Shown here: positions 32,027-39,953 of the stretch, piece after piece
Numbering within the stretch: position 1 is the stretch's first letter
Layout of the letters: each line of letters begins with the position of its first letter
Assembly: GCF_003309065.1 (NCBI RefSeq)
Contig: NZ_POAF01000006.1
Span: 1-64,000, forward strand
DNA from: Glutamicibacter soli
GTDB lineage: Bacteria > Actinomycetota > Actinomycetes > Actinomycetales > Micrococcaceae
Direction of reading: 5' to 3'
DNA length: 64,000 bases
Translations under genes and position numbers: made by a program
Notes under the pieces: model-generated
The model's database searches: none
What the model saw: only the letters and a program-made list of their open reading frames with translations
What the model was told of the DNA's origin: nothing

Positions 32027-32428
32027 ATGATTGAGAAAGCTGAGCGCAAACCGCGTTATGCCAAGGGGGCCGACGCCGTGTCCTGGGCCGTTGCCATCGC
32101 CGCTCCATTGTCGGCAGTTGCGTTGTCTCTGTCCTTCGTGGGGGTGGGTGTGCTTCCACTGCTTTTGCTGGGAGTAGCCGTAGGAGTGCTGTGTGGATCT
32201 GCGATGTACTATTTTCTGCGTCCAAATCTGGCTGGTGTGGCGCTTTCACTAGTGGTCTTCGCCAGCATTGCGCTGCTTGGCCTGACCGAGAGCCGATGGC
32301 TGGGTTTGTGGCCAACGGAATTGGTGAGTGCGGCGTCCGGGGCCATTATCGGGGCACACTTCAGGTTCCTGGCGGATCGGCGCTATTCGAGAACCGGCAA
32401 TGTGTCGCGTCGTGAGGGAAGAGTTTGA
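32027..32428 (+). CDS. Membrane protein of unknown function in the RHS region
   Basis: A 133-residue protein with a basic N-terminus and four membrane helices (about residues 20-37, 40-62, 67-86, 97-115), ending in an Arg-rich tail. The ATG at 32027 has GGTGGAG upstream and is favoured over an in-frame GTG at 32018. Membrane-type immunity proteins exist for pore- or membrane-acting toxins, but nothing here proves such a role. It lies between the intact immunity candidate and the relics. Confidence 0.5.
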   Translation: MIEKAERKPRYAKGADAVSWAVAIAAPLSAVALSLSFVGVGVLPLLLLGVAVGVLCGSAMYYFLRPNLAGVALSLVVFASIALLGLTESRWLGLWPTELVSAASGAIIGAHFRFLADRRYSRTGNVSRREGRV

Positions 32429-32724
32429 AGAACGCTCGGTTCAGGGTCCGCCGAATCAATAATGGCGCCCGCAATTTTCTTCGCAGTGCGTTATATGACG
32501 TCGAGGCAATCCCGCCGGGGCGGTTATGTCAGCTTTCCGTGTAGGGCAAGTAGCTTCCCGATAACTCATAAGCGAAATCTGTAGACATCGGCGCGTGGAC
32601 TCCAACCTTTACTTGTCGTCGTGACGTTATTGGTTCAACAAGCCGATCGAACCCGCTGGAAGGGCGGTGCCGGACGCCGGGACAAGTGGTAGTCGCTATT
32701 CAGGGGGTGCCCCCATGTTTAAAT
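32429..32724. other. Non-coding stretch before the IS relic
   Basis: No supported gene. A short hairpin GGGGG-TG-CCCCC lies at about 32703-32714 near the end of the transposase relic and might belong to the lost element's end. A 39-codon frame from TTG 32425 was judged too weak to call. Confidence 0.4.
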
Positions 32725-32883
32725 TCAAGCAATTTTCAGCTCTGGAACATCATAAAGTGACCCACCCCGGATCATCGCGAACAGCACCGTCAGCCGGCGG
32801 TGAGCCAGGGCGATGAGCGCCTGATTATGCCGTTTGCCTTGGCCTCGTTTCTGGTCATAGTAGTCACGGCTTGCAAGGTACTT
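32725..32883 (-). pseudogene. IS110-family transposase, C-terminal relic
   Basis: The last 53 codons of a minus-strand frame read YYDQKRGQGKRHNQALIALA and then HRRLTVLFAMIRGG, which is the typical C-terminus of IS110-type transposases (YY.RKR..GK.H..A..ALARRR..VL.AMLRDG). Everything upstream is missing: at about 32884 the frame runs into unrelated sequence antisense to the immunity-like relic. The element is dead. Confidence 0.75.
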
Positions 32884-32890
32884 TGAGGGA

Positions 32891-33178
32891 ATGTGGCAAC
32901 TAGAAAGTGCCCAGAAGTACGAAAAGACTGCATTTGAACTTGAGCGCGGTGTCACGCCACAACGGCTATATCGAATCTGCAAGACGGTTTTGGGCACGGT
33001 CACCGGACACCATGATGGTCTGTTGGTAATTTACGTTCAAAAATCTGACGGATCACCGGCCTCCAGAGAAATTGAAAATATAATGTTTTACTCAAAGAAG
33101 TTCAAGCTTTCGCGCGCCGAACCGTTATTGTTGCTACATTCCATTGGACTCCCCGTGGATTCCGGTGGTAGGCATTAA
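32891..33178 (+). pseudogene. Relic related to the candidate immunity gene
   Basis: A 95-codon frame whose first part, AQKYEKTAFELERGVTPQRL, aligns with AAQTFRAFASELEAGVRPDRL of the gene at 31333 (shared A-Q, ELE-GV-P-RL). The N-terminal quarter of the homologue is gone, cut at the IS110 relic. After residue 40 the two sequences diverge. It may be a 5'-truncated immunity gene of a former toxin cassette. A second life as an intact small gene cannot be excluded. Confidence 0.5.
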
Positions 33179-33211
33179 AAGGTCATCTGACGCACTGTAT
33201 CTAATGAAATA

Positions 33212-33352
33212 GGCGACCGTACACCTAGGGACGAAGTGCGGAAGGACTACGCACTGGGGGTGTGGGTCGAATCTTCCGATGGGTGCATCAGGCAGATCTG
33301 GCTCCTGAAAGGGGCACCGCAAGCTGGTGAGCTGCCTGGTTCAGCGATCTAG
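33212..33352 (+). pseudogene. Possible C-terminal coding remnant
   Basis: An open stretch without a start codon encodes DEVRKDYALGVWVESSDGCI followed by RQIWLLKGAPQAGELPGSAI and a stop at 33350. The composition (alternating hydrophobic and charged residues, W-V-E, IWLLKG) looks like real protein rather than noise. No family is recognised. It may be the tail of another lost immunity or toxin gene. Confidence 0.3.
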
Positions 33353-33567
33353 TTGATAAGAAGACGCTGGAGTTGGTCTATCTTCTGATCGCTTCCGGAG
33401 GCACCCGATCCGCCCTTGACTCCTCGTGCGCCGGGGTCCCTTGTTCTCTCGGGTGATTGATGCGGGTTTTTCAGGGCCTCCACCGGTAGCGCCGGACCGC
33501 CAGTTGTTGTCATGCATCCCAAGACGCACATGAGAGTCTTCTCATCGGCTTCTTTTATTTCCTTCAT
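33349..33567 (-). CDS. Possible small protein of unknown function
   Basis: A 72-codon frame starting MKEIKEADEKTLMCVLGCMT with AGGAAGGCC just upstream on this strand. The N-terminal 20 residues are Lys/Glu-rich and then hold two Cys four apart; the rest is Gly/Pro/Arg-rich and may be non-natural. It is divergent from the DUF4956 gene. The good ribosome binding site is the main support; size and composition argue for caution. Confidence 0.35.
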   Translation of the reverse strand: MKEIKEADEKTLMCVLGCMTTTGGPALPVEALKNPHQSPERTRDPGARGVKGGSGASGSDQKIDQLQRLLIN

Positions 33568-33621
33568 TTGGCCTTCCTACTCTTGAAACAAGAGATGAAC
33601 TTTCGGTGAAAGGTAAATAAA

Positions 33622-34257
33622 ATGTTGTCATTCTGGATGGGTTTGGCCGCCAACGTCGTTGGCATGACCGTGCTGGTGTACTTCGTCTACTTCCGCCGGC
33701 ACTTCCGCCGTGATCTGGTCCTTGCCTACATCGCGTTGAGCATGGGCATCTTCGCGGTCACCATGCTGCTGTCCGGCTCGGGCGCCGGGGTTGGCCTGGG
33801 CATGGGCCTGTTCGGCATCCTTTCGATCATCCGCCTGAGGTCTGACACCCTGACCCAGGAGGAAGTTGCCTACTACTTCATCTCGCTGGCCATCGGCCTG
33901 GTCAACGGCCTGCATCCGGACCCGGCTTGGTTCTCCCCGGCGGTGACCGCGGCCCTGGTCGTGGTGATGTTCTTCGCCGACCATCCCGGCTTCGCCCCGC
34001 GCACCCAACGCCAGACAGTGACCCTGGAAAAGGCCTACCCGCGCTCGGAAGATCTGGCCCGGGCCCTGGAGGAGCTGCTGGGCGCCAAGGTCCTGCGTAC
34101 CGTGGTCATCGAGCTGGACATGGTCCGCGACCTGACCATTGTGGACGTGCGTTTCCGGGTCGGCCCGAGCCGCGGCGAGCGGGAATCCGGCGGTTCGTAC
34201 CAGCTGGCCAACGCGCCCCGGCAGAATGCGCCGGTCGCCCAGGAGACGTGGTCCTGA
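33622..34257 (+). CDS. DUF4956 membrane protein
   Basis: A 211-residue protein with four to five membrane helices in the first 120 residues and a cytosolic alpha/beta domain after it. The FGILSIIRLRSDTLTQEEVAYYF segment (about residues 65-87, read in parts) is the hallmark of DUF4956 proteins, which are almost always encoded next to a VTC-domain polyphosphate-polymerase-like protein, as here. GAAAGG precedes the ATG. Its stop shares one base with the start of the next gene (TGATG). Function is unknown; a role with the VTC protein is inferred from context. Confidence 0.85.
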   Translation: MLSFWMGLAANVVGMTVLVYFVYFRRHFRRDLVLAYIALSMGIFAVTMLLSGSGAGVGLGMGLFGILSIIRLRSDTLTQEEVAYYFISLAIGLVNGLHPDPAWFSPAVTAALVVVMFFADHPGFAPRTQRQTVTLEKAYPRSEDLARALEELLGAKVLRTVVIELDMVRDLTIVDVRFRVGPSRGERESGGSYQLANAPRQNAPVAQETWS

Positions 34258-35108
34258 TGCAGCCGCTCGCAGGCCGCGCCAAAGCCGCGCTGGAAGAAGC
34301 AGTGGTGTGCCGTGCACCTATCGGCCTGGACGAGGTGATCGACCAGGCGGCCCTGCAGACCCGCGTGGACCGCAAGTTCCTGCTCACCGCCCAAGAGTTC
34401 ACGGCCCTGGCGCAGCGGCTGCGGGAGGATTTCAAGATCATGGAGATCGACGGTCTGCGGACCTTCCGCTACGAATCGGTCTACTTCGACACCGAGGATT
34501 TCGCCCAGTACCGCGCGCACCGCCAGGGGCGCCGGCGCCGCTACAAGGTGCGCAGCCGCACCTATGCGGACACCGGGCTGTCGATGTTCGAGATCAAGAC
34601 CAAGGGCCTGCGCGGCGCCACCGTGAAACACCGCATCGAACAGGAACTGGACGACGCGGGGCGGCTGACCGACAGCTCGCTGGAGTTCCTGGACCAGGTG
34701 GTGTCCAGGGAATACGGCGAAGAGGTGCCCGATTTAATGCCGGTGCTGGACAGCTCCTACATCCGCAGCACCTTCGTGAACCCGCTGGACGGGGAACGGG
34801 TCACCTGCGACGTGGAGCTGGAGTACGCCAACGGCCGGCAGCAGGTGCAGGGGCCGGACTTGGTGGTGGTGGAAACCAAGTCAGCGGACGGGCGCGGAGT
34901 CAGCGACCAGGCGCTGGCGGCACTGGGAATCCGCCCGGTGAGCATGAGCAAGTACTGCATCGGCATTGCGCTGCTCAATCCGCAGCTTCCTGCCAACAAG
35001 TGGAGCCGGCTGCTGGAGCAGCGTTTCGGGTCGTCCCGGCATGCCAGCGGTCCGCGACCCGCTTCGAAGCTCCGGGGCACCGGGCCCTGGCAGGCCGCCG
35101 CTAGCTAG
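34257..35108 (+). CDS. VTC-domain (polyphosphate polymerase-like) protein
   Basis: A 283-residue cytosolic protein with the VTC tunnel fold of the CYTH/TTM superfamily. Visible are R-DRKFLLT near residues 37-45, the strand YESVYFDTEDFAQYRAHRQG with R-RRYKVRSRTY near 90-100, FEIKTKG near 109-115, the acidic pair in CDVELEYANG and VVVETKS near 199-205. Eukaryotic VTC4 makes polyphosphate from ATP; bacterial relatives are of unproven activity. Start ATG 34257 overlaps the DUF4956 stop and fits homologues. The last 30 residues are a basic, disordered tail. Confidence 0.85.
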   Translation: MQPLAGRAKAALEEAVVCRAPIGLDEVIDQAALQTRVDRKFLLTAQEFTALAQRLREDFKIMEIDGLRTFRYESVYFDTEDFAQYRAHRQGRRRRYKVRSRTYADTGLSMFEIKTKGLRGATVKHRIEQELDDAGRLTDSSLEFLDQVVSREYGEEVPDLMPVLDSSYIRSTFVNPLDGERVTCDVELEYANGRQQVQGPDLVVVETKSADGRGVSDQALAALGIRPVSMSKYCIGIALLNPQLPANKWSRLLEQRFGSSRHASGPRPASKLRGTGPWQAAAS

Positions 35109-35150
35109 CGCGGCCGGCGCCTCCGGCCCCCTCCACGGAAGGCGCTCCTC

Positions 35151-35201
35151 AATGCCTTGGCCGCCAGCCCCGCAAGGGGACAGGCGGCCAAGGCATTGGT
35201 T
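35151..35201 (+). terminator. Terminator after the DUF4956-VTC pair
   Basis: Perfect 15-base arms AATGCCTTGGCCGCC (35151-35165) and its complement (35183-35197), with an inner CCCCGCAAGGGG hairpin in the loop, are followed by GGTTTTGC. It sits between convergent genes. Confidence 0.8.
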
Positions 35202-35211
35202 TTGCGGGATC

Positions 35212-35880
35212 CTAGGATTCGCGGGCCAGCCTGTAGCCGACGCCGCGCACCGTCTCGAAACGCTCCCCGCCCAGCTTGTTGCGCAGGTAGCGCACGTACA
35301 CGTCCACCACGTTGGAGCCGGGGTCGAAGTCGTAGCCCCAGACCCTGGAGAGCAGCTGCTCGCGGCTGAGCACCAGCCCCGGGTTGCGCAGGAAGGCCTC
35401 GGCCAGTGAGAATTCCCGGGCTGACAGGTCCACCTCGACACCGTCGACAGTGACCAGACGGCGCAGCAGATCCATTTCCATGTTTCCGTGCGAAAGGACC
35501 GAGACGTCGGAGGACGAGTCTTCGGTGCGCAGCCGCAGCCGCACCCGGGCCAGCAGCTCGTCGAAGTGGAAGGGCTTGGCCATGTAGTCGTCCGCGCCGT
35601 TCTGCAACCCGGCCACGGTGTCGTCCACGCTGTTTCGGGCGGTCAGGATGATCACCGGGACGTCGATGTGCGATTCGCGCATCCGACGCAGCAGGCTGAA
35701 GCCGTCCTCGTCCGGCAGCCCCAGGTCCAAGATGATCAGCTCGAAATTCCCGGACCGGGCCTGGGCGTAGCCCTCGCGCGCGGTGGCGCAGACGGTGGGG
35801 ATGAAGCCGGCGGCCTTCAAGCCCTTGGCAATGAAGGAGCTGATTCGCGGTTCGTCTTCGATGATCAGGATGAGGCTCAT
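35212..35880 (-). CDS. OmpR/PhoB family response regulator
   Basis: A 222-residue two-domain regulator. The receiver (1-120) has the acidic pair EDE near residues 8-10, the phosphorylated Asp in LDLGLPDEDG near 52, Thr in ILTAR near 80 and Lys in KPFHFDELLAR near 102. The winged-helix output (about 135-222) ends NVVDVYVRYLRNKLG and FETVRGVGYRL, standard for the family. Its ATG overlaps the histidine kinase stop as ATGA, so the pair is coupled. The signal is unknown. Confidence 0.93.
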   Translation of the reverse strand: MSLILIIEDEPRISSFIAKGLKAAGFIPTVCATAREGYAQARSGNFELIILDLGLPDEDGFSLLRRMRESHIDVPVIILTARNSVDDTVAGLQNGADDYMAKPFHFDELLARVRLRLRTEDSSSDVSVLSHGNMEMDLLRRLVTVDGVEVDLSAREFSLAEAFLRNPGLVLSREQLLSRVWGYDFDPGSNVVDVYVRYLRNKLGGERFETVRGVGYRLARES

Positions 35881-37337
35881 ACGCTGTGGGCTCCTTCGGC
35901 CAAGGGGATGTCGATGTAGAACGTCGAACCGCTGCCGGGCACGGAATCCACCCAGACCGATCCGCCGTGGGAATCGGCGATGGCCGATACGATATTCAGG
36001 CCCAGCCCGGAGCCCTTGGCCCGGTCGCTGTTCTGGCCGCGGCCGAAGCGCTCGAAGATCCGTTCAAGGTCTTCGGGGGCGATGCCCACGCCGGCATCGT
36101 GCACCCAGAGGCGCAGCACCGGCGCCTTGTCCTGCTCTTCGAGCATGGCCGAGCCTAAATCGATGCGCGAACCCTCGTCGGAGAATTTCACGGCGTTGGC
36201 GGCCAGTTGCAACATGGCCTGGGTAATGCGGGCCGGGTCCAGGGTGACGTTGGCTTCCTCGCGGTGGCCGATGCGCCAGTCGCGGTTTCCCAGCGCGCGG
36301 ACCTTGTCCAGGATTTCGTCCAGCAGGGTGCCGATGTCGGTCGGCTTGGCGGACAGGAAATCCGCGCGATTGGCCCCAGCCAGGGTCATCAGGTCGTTGA
36401 TCAGCAGCGACATGCGCTTCAGTTCGTCCAGTGCGATGTCCTTGGTCTGGGCGACGTCCTCGGAATCCTGGACATCCATGAGCTCCAGGTGGCCGCGGAT
36501 GATGGTCACCGGGGTGCGCAGCTCGTGGCCCACGTCGTCCAGCAGCTGGCGCTGGGAATTCAGTGCGTCCTGAAGCCGGTCAAGCATGTCGTTGACGGTG
36601 ACCGTCAACTCCGCGAACTCGTCGTCCCCGGTGACCTCGATGCGCGAGGACTGGTCGGATTCGGAGATCTGGCGGGCGGTGTCGCGCAGCCGGCGGATGG
36701 GTTCGAGCATGCGCCCGACAATCAGGTAGGCTGCACCTCCGGCAAGCAGCATCACCACCAGGCCCACGCCGAAGAACACCATGAACTGCTTGTTGATGCG
36801 GCTGACTTCGGCCGTGTAGTCGTAGGCCAGCACGAAGCGTGCTGGCTTGGGGTCGGAGGAGAGCTGGATCGGAACCACGATGGCGCGGTATTCGCTTAGT
36901 TCAGTCTCGAAATTCTCGATGCGCACATGCTGGTCCGCGGCGCTGGTCTTGGCCCATTCCAGGAACTGCGGGTCTTCCTCCAGCCGCATTTCCACGGTGG
37001 CGGGGGCAGTCCACTGCAGCTGGTCCGCGCTCAAACCCACCATGCCCTGGTAGCGGGCGGGCAGCGTGCGCTGCATGGCAGTGTAGAGCAGGTCCTCGGC
37101 GTGCTTGAAGCCGTTGCCGGTCTGCGGATCGATGCCGGTTTCCGCCAGCACCCGGAATTCCTCCACAGTGCGGGTCAGCGAATCATCCAAGCGCGCGTTG
37201 AGCTCCTGGCGTTCGTAGACGTAGATCGCGGCACCGGAGACCGCCAGGGCGAAGCCAACCAGAAGGATCATCGAGGCGAGCACGCGGGCTCGGATGGAGA
37301 CCCGGCGACGCGGCGGTCTGCTAGTCGTCGTCATCAT
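35877..37337 (-). CDS. Sensor histidine kinase
   Basis: A membrane kinase of about 486 residues. Order: first membrane helix (about 17-38), extracellular sensor (about 40-185), second helix (about 187-208), HAMP linker (MLEPIRRLRDTAR), dimerisation helix with DVGHELRTPVTI (phospho-His), N-box LAANAVKFSDEG, G1 DAGVGIAPEDLERIFERFGRG and G2 GSGLGLNIV. It should phosphorylate the regulator encoded next. The start is one of the ATG codons at 37346, 37337 or 37334, which lie inside the Asp-coding tract of the upstream gene; no ribosome binding site is visible, so translation is probably coupled. Confidence 0.9.
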   Translation of the reverse strand: MMTTTSRPPRRRVSIRARVLASMILLVGFALAVSGAAIYVYERQELNARLDDSLTRTVEEFRVLAETGIDPQTGNGFKHAEDLLYTAMQRTLPARYQGMVGLSADQLQWTAPATVEMRLEEDPQFLEWAKTSAADQHVRIENFETELSEYRAIVVPIQLSSDPKPARFVLAYDYTAEVSRINKQFMVFFGVGLVVMLLAGGAAYLIVGRMLEPIRRLRDTARQISESDQSSRIEVTGDDEFAELTVTVNDMLDRLQDALNSQRQLLDDVGHELRTPVTIIRGHLELMDVQDSEDVAQTKDIALDELKRMSLLINDLMTLAGANRADFLSAKPTDIGTLLDEILDKVRALGNRDWRIGHREEANVTLDPARITQAMLQLAANAVKFSDEGSRIDLGSAMLEEQDKAPVLRLWVHDAGVGIAPEDLERIFERFGRGQNSDRAKGSGLGLNIVSAIADSHGGSVWVDSVPGSGSTFYIDIPLAEGAHSV

Positions 37338-37734
37338 CGTCGTCATCGTAGGCGTCGTCGTCCCAAGCGTCGTCATCATCCACTGGGGCCTTCGGCGGAA
37401 GCGGTTTGACCGGACCTTGGGTGGGCTTGGGAGAGCTGGTTTTCGAAGGCCTCGGCTTGCTGGAGGCCGAGGGGCTCGCCGAGGCCGACGGGCTGGCCGG
37501 TTCCTTGGGGTCTTTGCTCGGGGTAGGCGCGGCCGACGGGTCGGCAGGTTCCCCGGTACGCTCGGCGAAGCCGGCGTCCTCGCTGGGCACCTCGGATTGG
37601 TGGACGACGATGCCTGGGCCCAGATCCCTCTGGGAAGGTCCGGAGACCAACTGAGCCAGAGCCGCGATTCCCGCTCCGATGATGGCGAGAGCCGCGACCA
37701 GGCCAATCGCCCGAAGCGCTATGCGTTTTCCCAT
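37321..37734 (-). CDS. Membrane-anchored protein with an Asp-rich tail
   Basis: A 137-residue protein: short basic start (MGKRIALR), one membrane helix or uncleaved signal (about residues 9-30), Ser/Pro/Lys-rich linker (about 60-115) and a C-terminus of some 20 residues in which about 15 are Asp, interrupted by AW and AY. The tail would lie outside the cell and could bind divalent cations. The gene leads the histidine kinase operon and overlaps the kinase start, so it may be an accessory to signal sensing. The start at 37734 is taken from the signal segment. No family is recognised. Confidence 0.7.
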   Translation of the reverse strand: MGKRIALRAIGLVAALAIIGAGIAALAQLVSGPSQRDLGPGIVVHQSEVPSEDAGFAERTGEPADPSAAPTPSKDPKEPASPSASASPSASSKPRPSKTSSPKPTQGPVKPLPPKAPVDDDDAWDDDAYDDDDDDDD

Positions 37735-37959
37735 GTCCTCATTCTCGTCGTGCCAGATGAGACGAACATGAGAAAACGGCTCATCGTGTGGTGTGCTCCC
37801 CAATCGCAGCAAGGCTCATGATACGGCCATGTGAAATAAAAATCATCAGGTCATCGAGGGTTCGCAGAATTCTTCGAATGATGTGGTGCGACGGCGCAGT
37901 CCGCAGCGCAGGCACCTGGATTTCAGCGGATGTTCACCTGACGTCCACCGGCACCCCGG

Positions 37960-38445
37960 CTAGCGCAGGTGCTCGAAGATGATATTCGTCTGCGTGGAGG
38001 AGAACGCACGGTTAGATCCCAGATGGCTCGCGACGAAAGTGCGCAACTCGTCGATGGACCGGGTGGCGACCCTGATGAGCAGGTCCGGGGTGCCGCCGAG
38101 CACGAAAACGTCGCGGACCGGAGGCAGCGCCGCCAGGGCCTTGGCCGCGGGAAGCATCCGGTCCCTGGCCTGCGGGGCGACGATCACGGAGATCATCGCG
38201 TTGACCGTGACACCCAGCAGCTTCTCGTTGATCTTGGCCTCGTAGCCCTCGATCACCCCGCGGGTGCGCAGCATCTTGACGCGTCCCAGGCAGGTCGAAG
38301 GAGCCAAGCCCACCCGCTGCGCCAAGACGTTGTTCGCCAGGCGGGCATCCCGGCTCAGTTCGACGAGGATCGCCAAGTCAACCTCGTCGATGTGAACGGA
38401 ATTCGCCGAGTCGGCCCCCGAAACTGCCCATACTGAATCCGGCAC
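37960..38445 (-). CDS. Lrp/AsnC family regulator
   Basis: A 161-residue regulator with an N-terminal HTH ([46 protein letters not shown], about residues 20-65 in parts) and a C-terminal RAM domain ([27 protein letters not shown]). Such proteins sense amino acids. It is divergent from the kynureninase gene with about 106 bases between, a known arrangement for kynurenine-responsive Lrp members, so it probably controls tryptophan or kynurenine use. The GTG start has GGGAGG at good distance. Confidence 0.87.
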   Translation of the reverse strand: MPDSVWAVSGADSANSVHIDEVDLAILVELSRDARLANNVLAQRVGLAPSTCLGRVKMLRTRGVIEGYEAKINEKLLGVTVNAMISVIVAPQARDRMLPAAKALAALPPVRDVFVLGGTPDLLIRVATRSIDELRTFVASHLGSNRAFSSTQTNIIFEHLR

Positions 38446-38469
38446 GGATCAGCCTCCCTATTATTTGCA

Positions 38470-38493
38470 AAAATTCGGAACCCAAGAAATTTT
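38470..38493. promoter_or_regulatory. Candidate Lrp-type site before kynureninase
   Basis: AAAATT (38470-38475) and AATTTT (38488-38493) form an AT-rich inverted repeat with 12 bases between, in the intergenic region of the Lrp gene and kynureninase. AT-rich imperfect palindromes are usual for Lrp/AsnC proteins. Confidence 0.4.
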
Positions 38494-38551
38494 CCTGCTT
38501 CTGATTCTACGATGGAGGGACATTCATGGCATCCAGGAAGGGAAGCACAGC

Positions 38552-39832
38552 GTGCAGACGGTACACACCCGCGAGGAATTGGCACAGCTCGACGCGCAGG
38601 ATCCGCTGCGCCGGTTCAAGAACCGCTTCGCACTGCCCGAATCGGTGATCTACCTCGACGGCAACTCGCTCGGTGCGCTGCCCCATGGCGCGGCCGAACG
38701 CGCGGCGCAGGTCGTCACCGCAGAATGGGGCCAAGGCCTGATCCGCTCCTGGAACGAAGCCGGCTGGTTTGAGCTTCCGCTGGTGCTCGGCGACAAGCTG
38801 GGCCAGCTGCTGGGAGCGAACCCCCGCGAAACCGCTATCACGGACACCACCAGTCTGAACCTGTTCAAGGCGCTGGCCTCCGCGCTGCGCACCCAGAAGT
38901 CTGATGCGCCGCAGCGCCGGGTCATCATCACCGAACGGGACAACTTCCCGACCGACATCTACATCGCCGAGGGACTGGCCGACCTGGTCAACTCGCTGTC
39001 GCAGGAAACGGGTGTGCCCTACGAGGTCAAGCTCATCGATGACGAGGCCTCGCTGCGCGCGGCCCTGGGTGATGACACCGCCGTGCTGGCGCTGTCCCAC
39101 GTCAACTACCGGACCGGTTCCATGTGGGACATGAATCAGATCACCGCCGCCGCCCACGACGCCGGCGCGCTGGTTATCTGGGACCTGGCCCATGCCGCCG
39201 GTGCGGTCCCGGTAGACCTGAACGGCGCGGACGCGGACTACGCGGTGGGCTGCACCTACAAGTACCTCAATGGCGGGCCCGGATCCCCGGCCTTCATCTG
39301 GGTCAACGCCCGCCACCACGACCGCTTCTGGCAGCCGCTGTCCGGCTGGTGGTCGCACAACGCCCCGTTCGAGATGGCCGAGCACTACACCCCGGCCAAC
39401 GACGTGCGCCGCTTCATGTGCGGCACCCAGCCGGTGACCTCCCTGGCCATGATCGAGGTCGGGCTGGATATCGCCCTGGAAGCGGACATGGACGCGGTGC
39501 GCGCCGCCTCGCTGGAACTCACCGACCTGTTCATCGAGCTGGTCGAGACCCGCTGCGCCGACCACGGCCTGGAACTGGTCACCCCGCGCGAGCACGCCCA
39601 GCGCGGCAGCCACGTCAGCTTCCGCCACGAGCACGGCTACGAGATCATGGCGGCGCTGATCGCCCGCGGCGTCATCGGCGACTACCGCGAGCCGGAGGTC
39701 CTGCGTTTCGGCATCACCCCGCTGTACCTCTCGCGCACCGACATCTGGGATGCGGTGGAAATCCTGCGTGAGATTCTGCACACCGGCGACTGGCAGCGCG
39801 AAGAGTTCACGGTCCGAAATGCCGTGACCTAG
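38552..39832 (+). CDS. kynU: Kynureninase
   Basis: A 426-residue PLP enzyme that cleaves kynurenine to anthranilate and alanine. Supporting motifs: [13 protein letters not shown] near residues 32-44, [20 protein letters not shown] near 96-108, [16 protein letters not shown] near 209-224, the PLP Lys in [16 protein letters not shown] near 232-247 and [10 protein letters not shown] near the end. GTG at 38552 is chosen over the longer frame since AGGAAGGGAAG lies just before it and the length then fits the family (about 415). An APC permease follows. Tryptophan dioxygenase and kynurenine formamidase are not in the window. Confidence 0.93.
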   Translation: MQTVHTREELAQLDAQDPLRRFKNRFALPESVIYLDGNSLGALPHGAAERAAQVVTAEWGQGLIRSWNEAGWFELPLVLGDKLGQLLGANPRETAITDTTSLNLFKALASALRTQKSDAPQRRVIITERDNFPTDIYIAEGLADLVNSLSQETGVPYEVKLIDDEASLRAALGDDTAVLALSHVNYRTGSMWDMNQITAAAHDAGALVIWDLAHAAGAVPVDLNGADADYAVGCTYKYLNGGPGSPAFIWVNARHHDRFWQPLSGWWSHNAPFEMAEHYTPANDVRRFMCGTQPVTSLAMIEVGLDIALEADMDAVRAASLELTDLFIELVETRCADHGLELVTPREHAQRGSHVSFRHEHGYEIMAALIARGVIGDYREPEVLRFGITPLYLSRTDIWDAVEILREILHTGDWQREEFTVRNAVT

Positions 39833-39846
39833 GCGGTATCCGCCAG

Positions 39847-39875
39847 ACCCCGGATCTTCGGCGAAGATCCGGGGT
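39847..39875 (+). terminator. Hairpin after kynureninase
   Basis: Perfect 13-base arms ACCCCGGATCTTC (39847-39859) and GAAGATCCGGGGT (39863-39875) with a GGC loop, without a T-run. It may limit read-through into the permease gene. Confidence 0.55.
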
Positions 39876-39953
39876 GAAAGCTCCCGAGTACGCTTAGACG
39901 CGGCGCGCAAATGAAGATCCGCGTGCCGCACACGTACACAGCAGGGAGCATCG

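Noticed and set aside
32425-32544. A 39-codon frame (from TTG) after the membrane-protein gene in the RHS region
   Set aside because: It overlaps the previous stop and has a GGGAAGAG stretch, but it is too short and unlike any known protein.
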